Part shown: positions 17,907-26,708 of the stretch, one piece after another
Numbering within the stretch: the first letter of the stretch is position 1
Layout of the letters: each line of letters starts with the position of its first letter
Origin: an uncultured Cellvibrionales bacterium
GTDB taxonomy: Bacteria > Pseudomonadota > Gammaproteobacteria > Pseudomonadales > Dasaniaceae
Assembly: GCA_913019905.1 (NCBI GenBank)
Contig: CAJVZD010000038.1
Span: 1 to 44,959, forward strand
DNA length: 44,959 nucleotides
Direction: 5' to 3'
Notes under the pieces: model-generated
The model's input: the letters and a program-made list of their open reading frames with translations, nothing else
What the model was told of the DNA's origin: nothing
Databases searched by the model: none
Position numbers and translations under genes: made by a program

Positions 17907-18174
17907 AGTCTACCCCTTGCAATCGCAAAAGTTGTCGCGAGAAAAAATATTCTACACATTATTGTGGTTTTCTACTGCCAACAAGCGATTGCAACCCGCT
18001 TGTCTTAGTCATTTTTAGTATAGCAGCAGATATTCTACAATGCGTAACGAGAGGGATAATTGACGTTGTATTTACCTAAATATATTCAAATTCAATTCAA
18101 ATATTGAACTAGGATGATACAAGTCTAATCTTGGATATATTTTCTACTGTGGTACGGGATTTAGTATCTGGGAC

Positions 18175-18345
18175 TCACCAAAACTCAACTAACTCATCGT
18201 TCCGTTGAAACATTAGTTTTACAAAGTCGTAAGGGTGATAATACTCAATATTCCAATTTGGAATATTATTTTCCGTTTTGAAAACTAAGTTAGGTATTTT
18301 AAGAATTGGGCTTCTGTAATCGAAAACATGCTCATAATAGAACGC
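18175..18345 (-). pseudogene. Possible C-terminal remnant of a decayed gene
   Basis: A 56-codon open frame with no start codon at its beginning, ending at a TGA (18175-18177). Its translation is rich in aromatic and charged residues, for example NIEYYHPYDFVKLMFQRNDE. Farther upstream on the same strand other frames also read as protein-like pieces broken by stops (such as GPDGRHKIVGG around 18390). I do not recognise a family. AT-rich random DNA can look like this, so the call is tentative. Confidence 0.25.
18247..18267. repeat. 21-base palindrome
   Basis: AATATTCCAA-T-TTGGAATATT: perfect 10-bp arms around one base. It resembles an operator, but no intact gene lies within 300 bases, and it falls inside the possible gene remnant, where it would encode NIPNWNI. 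It may be fortuitous. Confidence 0.6.
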
Positions 18346-18729
18346 TTAAAGAGACGGCGTCAAATCCCGCCAACTATTTTATGTCGTCCGTCCGGACCTA
18401 AAGATATAAGCCACATAAGTCCACGGCATCGAATAGACTAAATAGCTTCGCTCAATTTTTTTGCGCTAGAATTGGACATGCAATTAACTTCAAATTTCAT
18501 AGCTGGAGAGTATTTTGAACTAAATGGAAGAGAATGCTCGTGTTAACTACCTTACAGTATACTAAAAACGTTAGTGCTTTTTCAAACAAGTTCGGCAGCA
18601 GAAAATTTATTCGTCCTTAGCAAAAGAAGTAGTAAAATTTCTTTCTGTTTTTCTGGAAATACCCAAAAAGGGACATTCTAAGATCACTAAATCGAATAAA
18701 TACTTTAGACAACTCACCTGAAATCTATT

Positions 18730-18972
18730 TCAAATCGAGTTTGCTTCAAATCCCTTCAGGTAACGGTGGCAGTTTTTTAAATATAAGGCTTCCGGCTTTC
18801 CCATGCCCTCATATCGCAAAAACGGCTCTACTTCCATTAGAGCTACAATAGCAATGACTGTACGATCACACTGATTGTTCGCAGACGCCATTAATTCCAT
18901 AGTAGAACGATGCTCGAGAAACTTCTTCCTCGCCCACTTATCGAGCCTTATCATTGGAATGGTCTTTTTCAT
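18730..18972 (-). CDS. Small hypothetical protein
   Basis: 80 residues starting MKKTIPMIRLDKWARKKFLEHRS, basic N-terminus, no membrane segment; not recognised. The main support is a good ribosome site, GAGGT with about 5-6 bases to the ATG. It is isolated in a gene-poor region with no partner genes. It could equally be a remnant like its surroundings. Confidence 0.45.
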   Translation of the reverse strand: MKKTIPMIRLDKWARKKFLEHRSTMELMASANNQCDRTVIAIVALMEVEPFLRYEGMGKPEALYLKNCHRYLKGFEANSI

Positions 18973-19502
18973 ACACTACCTCGACCCAACAAATACGTCT
19001 AAATTTAAAGGGAGTAACCGGCGTTCAAGCTTACCGACCGTTACGTTTCACTTTCATCGAAAGCTATGGTTCGTTTCATCCATCGTCAGGTTTAATTCTG
19101 CAAAATGGATGCCACAATCGATATCCGCTTTATTTTCAACAACTTGGCGAAATCGTAATTGTACCTCGTGTCCCTACCGGCAAATATGCGACGGCAATGA
19201 CCAATTAATGACAAATCTTGTCACATAGAAAACGCCAAACGACCGAGATTAAGGCGGTAAAAGTCAAACTCGTTTGAGGCACTGAACAGCATTGCTTTCG
19301 CGCAACTGGGTTTAGATTAAGGTGCAGAAATCCTAGCCAGTAACGAATTGATCAACAAAATACGATTAGAAATCAACCTAGATAAATTGCCAAATCATTC
19401 GCTTTGTCGAAGTAAAGTTAGCTGTAGGACTGCCGCGCCAGCTTGTGATAAGCTAACGCCCCCAATTTATAGCGACATTTTTTTAGTAAGGAGTGAAGGT
19501 AA
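18973..19502. other. Gene-poor interval before the acyl-CoA dehydrogenase pair
   Basis: About 530 bases. A plus-strand frame open to 19208 lacks a good ribosome site and is not recognised. TGACAA-ATC-TTGTCA (19209-19223) is a small palindrome. A second plus-strand frame, about 19261-19470, reads as protein-like but carries an internal stop. The promoter of the following operon lies at the right end. Confidence 0.4.
19443..19471 (+). promoter_or_regulatory. Candidate sigma70 promoter of the acyl-CoA dehydrogenase operon
   Basis: TTGTGA (19443-19448), 17-base spacer, TTTATA (19466-19471). Transcription would start near 19478, leaving a leader of about 25 bases that contains the strong ribosome site AAGGAG (19488-19493), 9 bases before the ATG at 19503. 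Confidence 0.5.
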
Positions 19503-20702
19503 ATGAATATAGATTTCACCACTGAGGAATTGGACTTTCAGGCTGAAGTCAGGGAATTTCTGCAAACAGAAATGCCTGCCGACATACAAAATAAAGTTCA
19601 AAATGGCTTACACCTCGGCAAAGAGGATTTTGTCGCGTGGCAAAAGATCCTCCATAAAAAAGGGTGGGCTGGTACCAACTGGCCAGTCGAACACGGTGGT
19701 ACGGGCTGGACATCTACTCAAAAATATATCTGGGATAATGAATGCGCAATATCCAAAGCGCCCAGAGTTGTGCCTTTTGGGCTAAAAATGGTTGCTCCCG
19801 TTATTTACACTTACGGTAATGAAGAACAAAAGAAACGCTTTTTGCCCGATATTCTTGCTAGCAACGTTTGGTGGTGTCAGGGATATTCAGAACCCAATGC
19901 CGGTTCCGATCTCGCCTCATTAAAGACGACTGCAGTCCGTGAAGGTGATGAATATGTTGTAAACGGAACCAAAACATGGACGACTATGGGCCAATATGCC
20001 GACTGGATTTTCTGTTTGGTCCGCACTGGCGCGTCGGATGTAAAAAACCAAGCGGCAATATCGTTTTTGTTAATTGATATGAAGACGCCGGGCATTACCG
20101 TGTCGCCCATTTATTTGCTCGACGGTTCGCCCGAAGTCAATGAAGTACACTTTGATAACGTGCGGGTTCCGGCAGAAAATCGCATTGGCGAAGAAAACAT
20201 GGGGTGGACCTACGCCAAAGTTCTGTTGACGCACGAACGTACGAATATCGCCGGCGTCGCGAACAGCAAAATCCGTTTGGGGGAGCTAAAAGACAAAGCC
20301 TCTCACACGAGTAATGGCGGCCCTATGATGTCAGAGAGCCCAAGCTGGAATCAGAAAATCGCCGACGTCGAAATTGAATTATTAGCCTTGGAATACACCG
20401 AATTGCGCACACTTGCCGCGGTGAGTACAGGTAATGCTCCCGGCCCGGAATCTTCGATATTAAAGATAAAGGGCACCGAGATACAGCAGACTATTGATGA
20501 ACTCAATGTTGAGTTGGCGGGCTACTATGGTTTGCCGTTTGTTCCCGAACAATACGACGCCGATTACAACGATATAATGATTGGTTCCGGGCAGGACGTT
20601 AGCAGCAACCCCCGATATTTTAATAATCGCAAAGCGACAATATACGGCGGCAGCAATGAAGTTCAAACCAATATTATTAGCAAGGCCGTATTAGGCTTGT
20701 AA
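19503..20702 (+). CDS. Acyl-CoA dehydrogenase, subunit with helix-G glutamate
   Basis: 399 residues, FAD-dependent acyl-CoA dehydrogenase of the FadE/IpdE1-like group. Motifs: QGYSEPNAGSDLASLKT (flavin and substrate region), NGTKTWTTMGQYADWIF, and the C-terminal ATIYGGSNEVQTNIISK. The glutamate at the MCAD-type C-terminal position is replaced by Gly (IYGGSNE), but Glu245 in LTHERTNIAG occupies the helix-G position used by isovaleryl-CoA dehydrogenase. A second acyl-CoA dehydrogenase gene follows after 13 bases, as for the alpha2beta2 enzymes of steroid side-chain and ring degradation. The real substrate is unknown. It has a strong ribosome site (AAGGAG). Confidence 0.95.
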   Translation: MNIDFTTEELDFQAEVREFLQTEMPADIQNKVQNGLHLGKEDFVAWQKILHKKGWAGTNWPVEHGGTGWTSTQKYIWDNECAISKAPRVVPFGLKMVAPVIYTYGNEEQKKRFLPDILASNVWWCQGYSEPNAGSDLASLKTTAVREGDEYVVNGTKTWTTMGQYADWIFCLVRTGASDVKNQAAISFLLIDMKTPGITVSPIYLLDGSPEVNEVHFDNVRVPAENRIGEENMGWTYAKVLLTHERTNIAGVANSKIRLGELKDKASHTSNGGPMMSESPSWNQKIADVEIELLALEYTELRTLAAVSTGNAPGPESSILKIKGTEIQQTIDELNVELAGYYGLPFVPEQYDADYNDIMIGSGQDVSSNPRYFNNRKATIYGGSNEVQTNIISKAVLGL

Positions 20703-20715
20703 GCGGGGAATAGAC

Positions 20716-21843
20716 ATGGATTTTTCATATAGTGAAGAACAACAGATGCTGCAGAGCAGTGTCAGTAAATTTATAGCCCAAGATTACGACTGGGACAGCC
20801 GCCAGAAGGTGGTTAAAAGCGAAGCTGCTTTTAGTGCGGATCACTGGAAGCTATTCGCCGACCTCGGTTGGTTAACAGTGCCCTTTAAAGAAGAAGATGG
20901 CGGTTTGGGTGGCAGCGCTGTCGACCTGATCGTTGTGATGGAAGAGTTTGGCAGGGGTCTATTGATAGAACCGTTTTTGGCCAATACGGTATTGGCGGGA
21001 ACAGCAATCAGTGAGGCCGGTAGCGAAGATCAAAAGGCGACATTAATTGGTGGCGTAATGGACGGAAGCTTGCAGTTAGCTTTAGCGTATGCCGAAACCC
21101 AAAGTCGTTATAATTTGGCTAACGTTTTGACTAGTGCTGAAAACCAGGGTGATCAATTGGTGATTAACGGCCACAAGTCGGTTGTTCTCAATGGTGATTC
21201 TGCCGATAAACTCGTTGTTGCCGTACGGACAAGCGGAGAGCAATACGACCGTGAGGGTATCAGTCTGGTCTTGGTTGACGCCGATGCAGAAGGCGTTAAG
21301 CGTAAAAGTTATGTCACCGTCGATGGTCAGTGTGCTGCCGATGTATGGTTTGAAAATGTATCGGTTCCCGCCAGCAATGTTCTAGGTGAAGCGGGTGCCG
21401 CACTCGATGTACTGGAGACAGTTATTGATCGTGCGTCCCTGGCGATATGTGCTGAAGCGGTGGGTGCCATGGAAGTCGCGCTACACAAGACGGTTGAATA
21501 CACCAAAATTCGTAAACAGTTTGGTGTGACTATTTCGACATTCCAAGCCCTGCAACACCGTATGGCCAGAATGTTCATGGAAACCCAGCAAGCCAAGTCA
21601 ATTTTGATAATGGCTGCGATGGAAATGGACCGCTTGGATGGCAAGGCACCCAAAGCCCTGTCGGCTGCAAAAAGTCGTATCGGTAAAGCCGCGCGTTTAG
21701 TGGGGCAGGAATCAGTGCAGATACACGGCGGTGTAGCGGTTACTGACGAATTGGATGTGGGTCATTACTTTAAACGTTTGACGACTATTCAGTTCCTGTT
21801 TGGTAGCACGGATTACCACACCGAGCGTTTCGCTAGTCTGTAA
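20716..21843 (+). CDS. Acyl-CoA dehydrogenase, partner subunit
   Basis: 375 residues, same family, about 25 residues shorter than its neighbour. The N-terminal domain has FKEEDGGLGGSAVDLIVVMEE and the C-terminal domain has YTKIRKQFGVTISTFQALQHRMARM. At the helix-G catalytic position it has Asp238 (VIDRASLAI) instead of Glu, and near the C-terminus VQIHGGVAVTDELDVGHYF offers no obvious base. The flavin-binding region of a canonical monomer is less complete than in the upstream protein. This supports a non-catalytic or structural partner in a heteromer. Followed by a strong terminator. Confidence 0.94.
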   Translation: MDFSYSEEQQMLQSSVSKFIAQDYDWDSRQKVVKSEAAFSADHWKLFADLGWLTVPFKEEDGGLGGSAVDLIVVMEEFGRGLLIEPFLANTVLAGTAISEAGSEDQKATLIGGVMDGSLQLALAYAETQSRYNLANVLTSAENQGDQLVINGHKSVVLNGDSADKLVVAVRTSGEQYDREGISLVLVDADAEGVKRKSYVTVDGQCAADVWFENVSVPASNVLGEAGAALDVLETVIDRASLAICAEAVGAMEVALHKTVEYTKIRKQFGVTISTFQALQHRMARMFMETQQAKSILIMAAMEMDRLDGKAPKALSAAKSRIGKAARLVGQESVQIHGGVAVTDELDVGHYFKRLTTIQFLFGSTDYHTERFASL

Positions 21844-21860
21844 GAAAACGACTTCCGAAA

Positions 21861-21889
21861 AAAAGGCCACCTAAGACGTGGCCTTTTTT
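21861..21889 (+). terminator. Intrinsic terminator of the acyl-CoA dehydrogenase operon
   Basis: AAAAGGCCAC (21861-21870), 7-base loop, GTGGCCTTTTTT (21878-21889), 18 bases after the stop codon. Its A and T tracts on both sides make it usable by the convergent minus-strand genes too. Confidence 0.93.
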
Positions 21890-21990
21890 ATTTAAGAGAA
21901 ATACCATCGCTGTTTTTGAGAAAGGATAGAAAGAGAAATTTTGCACTACGTCTTCTGTAAAGCACACTTCCGTGGTTTATGTCAGTGTCA

Positions 21991-22581
21991 TTAAGGAACT
22001 AGAATAAACTCTTTCCAGTTGCCTTCAGTCAGACGGTATTCGTGTCGTTTGTGAATACGATCCGCCGGTGAATTCTTCCAGTGTTCAATGTAAGTGGCTT
22101 GTAGCGAAATTCCTCGGGCATTATTCGGGTACGGAATTTCTTCGCCCGATGGGTATTTCTGTTTGAGCTCGTCGATACCTTGTAATAATAATTCCCTGGA
22201 ACCGATTACGCTACTTTGAGGTTGTTTCTGTGCATAAAAATGATCAATAATTTTCGCACCGTAGGGTTTCTTTCGCCAGTGAGCTTCCATGACGCTTCGC
22301 GATAGTTCGCTAACGTTTCCTCTTATTCGATATTGTTGCATCAAGCTCGGCCAAAAAACTAAAATTTCAATTTTTTTTGAGTTTGTCAGGTCTTGCCATT
22401 TAGGCGAGGTCTCGTTGACAAAAAGACTGAAAGAGTCATCGTTTACCTCTCGCAATACTAATGTTCGGACTGATGCTTGGTGGCTAGAGGAGATTGTTGC
22501 CAGTGTGCAGTAGCTAGCGCTAGCGTCCTTTAGCTCTTTCGCTTCAAGCCAGGTTTGTTTAAAAACAGCGATAGGATTCAT
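21991..22581 (-). CDS. Pyridoxamine 5'-phosphate oxidase-like flavoprotein
   Basis: 196 residues with the FMN-binding split-barrel fold. RTLVLREV, LFVNETSPKWQDL, LVFWPSLMQQYRIRGNV and the C-terminal RLTEGNWKEFILVP match the PNPOx pattern. The protein is shorter and more divergent than true PdxH and looks closer to the Pyridox_oxase_2 group, so oxidation of pyridoxamine phosphate is not certain. No clear ribosome site precedes the ATG. The CopD-like gene lies 39 bases upstream in the same direction, so cotranscription is possible. Confidence 0.87.
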   Translation of the reverse strand: MNPIAVFKQTWLEAKELKDASASYCTLATISSSHQASVRTLVLREVNDDSFSLFVNETSPKWQDLTNSKKIEILVFWPSLMQQYRIRGNVSELSRSVMEAHWRKKPYGAKIIDHFYAQKQPQSSVIGSRELLLQGIDELKQKYPSGEEIPYPNNARGISLQATYIEHWKNSPADRIHKRHEYRLTEGNWKEFILVP

Positions 22582-22620
22582 TGTGAGGCGCCCCTAGAGT
22601 TAGAAGTGGTTTACGGTCTT

Positions 22621-23106
22621 TCAAAAGAACGAGTAGCCATGTGAGCCGGCGACCGCTCCTGTTATTGCGATGATGCTTAATGTTAATAAAATTATGTGCA
22701 TTGTGTGAAGAGCGTTAAATGCTGCCTCGCCGTTTTCAGTTGCTCTTGCATGAAACCATTGATGCAGAAAAAGTGGTTCGAGTACGAACAATACTATCGT
22801 AAATATTAGCCAGACCAAGGTCATCAAATGCATCCACCAGTATTGCAGTGTTAAGTACCTGTCCCAGCCCTCAACAAACATCACCATGTAGAAACCGGAA
22901 AGCCCTGTGAGCACGGTTGTTATTTTCGCCTGGAATGAAAACTTACTTTCAAGTTGTTCGAATAAAGCCAATCTGTTTTTCGGGTCAACTGTGGACTTTA
23001 GTGCTGGAATCAATACCGTGGTTACAAAAGCGACTCCGCCAATCCAAAAGACGATAGCAAGTATATGCAAGCTGCGTGCAAAAACGTAATTATCTAAGTT
23101 AAGCAT
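22621..23106 (-). CDS. CopD-like four-helix membrane protein
   Basis: 161 residues, four predicted membrane helices (about 10-32, 58-78, 86-110 and 134-156). The segment ARSLHILAIVFWIGGVAF and later histidines (HLMTLVW, LHTMHII) resemble the CopD/DUF2269-type integral membrane domain that can bind haem or metal. AGGT precedes the ATG by about 7 bases. The neighbouring PNPOx-like flavoprotein raises a membrane redox pairing, but that is only context. Confidence 0.78.
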   Translation of the reverse strand: MLNLDNYVFARSLHILAIVFWIGGVAFVTTVLIPALKSTVDPKNRLALFEQLESKFSFQAKITTVLTGLSGFYMVMFVEGWDRYLTLQYWWMHLMTLVWLIFTIVLFVLEPLFLHQWFHARATENGEAAFNALHTMHIILLTLSIIAITGAVAGSHGYSFF

Positions 23107-23239
23107 TCATAAACCTGTCGAGAAAAATGCAAAGTAAAAGGGGCCTATATGAGCGCCTCTCTCGGCTTTATGTCAATGTGATCGATGCGCGACCATTTTC
23201 CTTTCGTTGATGCCACTGACATTTTTTTCGCTTACTGAT

Positions 23240-25069
23240 CTAGGCATCGCTCGACAGGCCGTTTTTTCTGCGCCGCCATAGAAGCCAGAGGACAACTACA
23301 GCAAAAAGGCCGACTAGTGAAATGATGACTTGGGTCCCGTATAGTCGCTTCAAGCCGTTAACAAAAACCTGCTCAACTTGATTGTAGTTTTCGGGCACAG
23401 CTAAGACATTATTGTCAGCAGCATAACTGTCGTAATCGTGAACTAAGCTAGCCAGAAGCGATTGGTCAGAATTGGCAAGATCGTGGGCTTCACCCGGATC
23501 AGCGTCAATATCAAAAAGATGCCATTTATTGTCTCCCAGTGGCCCGCGATTGAAAACGATTTTGTGATTGCCTCTGAACAAGGCTTTATTACCGCCGAGC
23601 TCATATCCGATGAATTCGTTTTCATCCCGGATAAATTCTGCCTGGTTCTGGTAAAGCGGCGCGAGATTTTTTCCAGAGATAGTTTCAACGGGTCTTCCCT
23701 TATAGTTTCCCTGATGATCATCAAGTCCTGCAAAAGTAAGTAGGGTTGGTGTTATATCAGTAACATACGTTAGCGCTTTGCTTAATTCTCCTTTTGCGGC
23801 AATGCCGGGCCCTGACATTATCAATGGTACTCGCATGCCTCCCTCGCCGGCATAGAATTTGTAGTAGGCCAAGGGCGATACGGCGATAGTTGCATTGCTG
23901 GGGCCAATGACATTGTAGCTCCCCTTTTCGCCGAGTGTTTTGTATTCATTGTTATAGCCAACACTGTTCATCCATAGTTCAAAAAGTCCGTTCGCAGCGA
24001 TTGGGTCAGACCCTTCAGCACCATTGTCTGAGGTGAAGATAAATACGGTATTGTCATACTCACCAATCGCTTTTAAGTAGTCGCGAAGGCGCCCGATGTG
24101 AGTGTCCATAGCATCAACCATCCCCGCATAAACGGCCATACTTTTCGATTGAAATCGTTTTTCTTCTGCGTTGAGCGAATCCCATCTTTTGGTTCCGGGT
24201 GTCACAATAGTCTTGGTATTCGGCGGTATTATGCCGAGCTTTTCTGCTGCCAAACGCCGTTTTTCTCGCATAAGGGTCCAGCCTTCGTCGTAGACTCCGC
24301 TATATTTTTCGGTAAATGCTCTTGGGGCCTGTACCGGTATATGGACTGCTTGAAAAGGTATGTAGGAGAAGAAAGGTCTTCCGTCTTCGCGATTTGATTC
24401 AATAAATTCAATGGTTTTGTCGATAAAGTACTGCGAGGAATAGAAATCTTCTGGCAGATTATGTTCTTTGCCGTCGGCATACCAATTGGCCTTTTCGTAG
24501 ATCGGTAAATAAGGTTTTTGTTCCCAATTGTCGGCTCCTGTATCCGCCATCGTAATTGTCCGTTCAAAACCCCTTGCAAAAGGAAGTAGGTCGGCTTCTT
24601 TCCCCAGATGCCACTTGCCAGTCATATACGTGTGGTAACCAGCGTCGCGCAACATGGTTGCTACGGTTACGGCGTTATGGCTGAGGACGCCTTGATAGTG
24701 GTCGTGGGCTTTCTGTTCCGGAGGAAGCGCTTCAGGTATGTTTGGTACGCCATTGCGATGGCTGTCTACGCCGGTGAGTAACATGCCTCGCGTCGGGGCG
24801 CAGCTTGCGGCCGTATGATAGTTCGTGAAACTGAGGCCTTGTGCGGCAAGGGCAGCAATATTCGGTGTGTCGATTTCACTCCCGAAGGGAGATACATCGG
24901 TAAATCCCAAGTCGTCAGCAAGAATTAACACAATATTTGGCCGATCTTTGTCGGAAACTTTTATAACGGCTTCTTCGGCTAACAGCTGTGCACTCAATAC
25001 CAGACACATTGCCGCTGTTAACAGCTTGAGAATTGCCTTTTGGTCTAATTGCCTGTTGGTATTTTTCAT
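23240..25069 (-). CDS. Exported type I sulfatase (arylsulfatase family) with C-terminal membrane tail
   Basis: 609 residues. Hydrophobic signal sequence at about 12-31, metal-site Asp52/Asp53 in LILADDLGF, and the formylglycine motif CAPTRGMLLTG with Cys90, Pro92 and Arg94, then TGKWHLGK. A C-terminal transmembrane helix followed by basic residues (about 580-606) should anchor the enzyme in the inner membrane facing the periplasm. It hydrolyses sulfate esters, in marine bacteria often of algal polysaccharides; the substrate is unknown. It needs a formylglycine-generating enzyme, which is not in this window. Confidence 0.95.
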   Translation of the reverse strand: MKNTNRQLDQKAILKLLTAAMCLVLSAQLLAEEAVIKVSDKDRPNIVLILADDLGFTDVSPFGSEIDTPNIAALAAQGLSFTNYHTAASCAPTRGMLLTGVDSHRNGVPNIPEALPPEQKAHDHYQGVLSHNAVTVATMLRDAGYHTYMTGKWHLGKEADLLPFARGFERTITMADTGADNWEQKPYLPIYEKANWYADGKEHNLPEDFYSSQYFIDKTIEFIESNREDGRPFFSYIPFQAVHIPVQAPRAFTEKYSGVYDEGWTLMREKRRLAAEKLGIIPPNTKTIVTPGTKRWDSLNAEEKRFQSKSMAVYAGMVDAMDTHIGRLRDYLKAIGEYDNTVFIFTSDNGAEGSDPIAANGLFELWMNSVGYNNEYKTLGEKGSYNVIGPSNATIAVSPLAYYKFYAGEGGMRVPLIMSGPGIAAKGELSKALTYVTDITPTLLTFAGLDDHQGNYKGRPVETISGKNLAPLYQNQAEFIRDENEFIGYELGGNKALFRGNHKIVFNRGPLGDNKWHLFDIDADPGEAHDLANSDQSLLASLVHDYDSYAADNNVLAVPENYNQVEQVFVNGLKRLYGTQVIISLVGLFAVVVLWLLWRRRKNGLSSDA

Positions 25070-25187
25070 TGATTGCTTACTTCATTCTGTTTATTTTAAT
25101 TTTGTTAGTGCTTTCAGGCTTAGTATTTACGGCAGCTCTAGCTCGCTGCTATGAGCGCTCGAGTTGCGGCCATCGCTGCCAAGTGAC

Positions 25188-25556
25188 TTAGCTATCAAAC
25201 GGTCTGTTTGAGGTCAGTTTTGCAATTCCGCTGATTATTCTATAAATGGACCAAATCCATACAATAAAAAGTATCAGGTATCCAATGATTACATAGGCGA
25301 GTATGCCGCCGAGTATTGATAAGCCAAGTGTCCACCAGAATGTCGAAATAATGTTGGTAAAATGATCTTCGAAGCAAGTGTCAATAGCCTCCGACTTTTT
25401 TGCCATTGCCCAAATCGCGCCTACCAGCCAGAAAAAACCGGTAAACAAGCCGACGACCATTAAACAGTAGGCGATCAACGCATTTGTTTTAGCCGACTTT
25501 TCTCTGCGTGAAAGGTCGTATTCTTCCTCATCTATAGTCGTTCGTCGATCATTCAT
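25188..25556 (-). CDS. DUF4870/COG3671-like membrane protein
   Basis: 122 residues, three predicted membrane helices (about 29-49, 72-92 and 93-113). The segment between helices, CFEDHFTNIISTFWWTLGLSI, matches the short conserved motif of this family of small membrane proteins of unknown function. The hydrophilic N-terminus is acidic and basic mixed. It lies 118 bases upstream of the sulfatase gene in the same direction; no terminator is visible between them. Confidence 0.78.
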   Translation of the reverse strand: MNDRRTTIDEEEYDLSRREKSAKTNALIAYCLMVVGLFTGFFWLVGAIWAMAKKSEAIDTCFEDHFTNIISTFWWTLGLSILGGILAYVIIGYLILFIVWIWSIYRIISGIAKLTSNRPFDS

Positions 25557-25780
25557 AAATTCATTCCGTTTGATGTGAGCCGTGTGGTCATTCGCCTTTT
25601 TTCTTATCTGTCTGAATCTAGATTGTGAGACTTCGTAAACGTTGGTTATGTCGCTATTTTTTCGAATAGATGTGAGTAATTAGAAGGCCTTTCGCACATG
25701 AAAAGTGATTAACATAATACAGAAGGTGTTCGCCAAAAACATCATCAATAGGCTGTATTTGGCGAACGAATACGGTTCAA

Positions 25781-26416
25781 CTATTCTTTGTCGACCATAT
25801 TCATCACGTCGTAGGCGCTGCCCTTCGGTGCGGGTATTTCGGTCATGCGTTCTTCAACATCGTCATATTCCAGCTTTAGTGCTCGAGACATGGTTGCGTG
25901 CATATCGTAAGTACACGTTATGTAGGTGAATTCGAGTATTTCTTCATCAGATAGATGTTCCTGCAGTACAGAAAAAACAGCATCTGGTACTCGTCCACCT
26001 TCTAAAACAAGTCCATCGGTATAAGCTAGCACTGCTCGCTCAAGCGGAGAAAAAACCTCGGATATTTGCCAGTAAGGTATCGCTTGGATCTTCTCTTCAG
26101 ACATGCCGACCGACCGGCAGGACTTACAGTGTTGGGAGAAAACAAACTGTGATTGGCGAGCATAGCCGGCTCTAATTTGACCGAGTTCTCGTAGTTGAGG
26201 ATCGATTTTTCGCGCGTCGTCGCGATAAAATCGAAATCCATCTGAAATATGTTTTTGAGCATCGGGGACATTCGCAAAAACGGTCCACCAATTACCTGGA
26301 GTGCCTGTCTCCGTTCCAGGGTCGACCGTGGGATCCCGCTCTCCAAAGATCAGACCGTAGAGTTTTCTCGATAATGGATCGGCTTCCTTGGGTGGTACTT
26401 CGCGCAATCGTGGCAT
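25781..26416 (-). CDS. Carboxymuconolactone decarboxylase / AhpD-like protein
   Basis: 211 residues, all helical. The conserved AhpD-like core spans about 55-150, with FSQHCKSCRSVGMSEEKI supplying a CxxC redox-type pair and a nearby histidine. Members act as alkylhydroperoxidases or decarboxylases; this one cannot be assigned. GGAG lies about 7 bases before the ATG. The nearest divergent gene (26708) encodes a small membrane protein, and the 290 bases between them would hold both promoters. Confidence 0.88.
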   Translation of the reverse strand: MPRLREVPPKEADPLSRKLYGLIFGERDPTVDPGTETGTPGNWWTVFANVPDAQKHISDGFRFYRDDARKIDPQLRELGQIRAGYARQSQFVFSQHCKSCRSVGMSEEKIQAIPYWQISEVFSPLERAVLAYTDGLVLEGGRVPDAVFSVLQEHLSDEEILEFTYITCTYDMHATMSRALKLEYDDVEERMTEIPAPKGSAYDVMNMVDKE

Positions 26417-26683
26417 TGTTTTCTCCTGACATTTTTATCGTTATGGTCGAGTTGTAAATATAAGGCAGCTCACTTATCGGTGGCATAGGCATTCTATCCG
26501 ATTGTGGCGAAATTTTGTCGATGGGATTTCCTAAGAAAAAGCTTTGACGTTAGTCTGTTACGTTAACACCATTTCTAAACAGAGAGTACTGAGATTACAT
26601 TATCGACATCTAGGCGACTGGCAATTTTATTCGATACAAACATTGTATAGTTATCATGCGCCCCCATTTACTTATAAATTCAT

Positions 26684-26708
26684 CAGGGAAAATCACCAGG
26701 GAAAATCA
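26684..26708 (+). repeat. Tandem duplication of a ribosome-binding segment
   Basis: CAGGGAAAATCA occurs at 26684-26695 and again at 26697-26708, a 13-base tandem period directly before the ATG at 26708. Both copies carry an AGGGA Shine-Dalgarno-like core; only the second is correctly spaced. Confidence 0.8.

Larger units (their letters stand above)
17907..18729. other. Gene-poor AT-rich interval
   Basis: About 820 bases with no intact gene. It contains a 21-base palindrome (18247-18267) and minus-strand stretches that translate into protein-like fragments interrupted by stops (described separately). No promoter or structured RNA is convincing. Confidence 0.4.

Noticed and set aside
18954..19208. 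84-codon plus-strand ORF opposite and beyond the small hypothetical gene
   Set aside because: No ribosome site, no recognisable family, AT-rich surroundings; listed only as part of the gene-poor interval.
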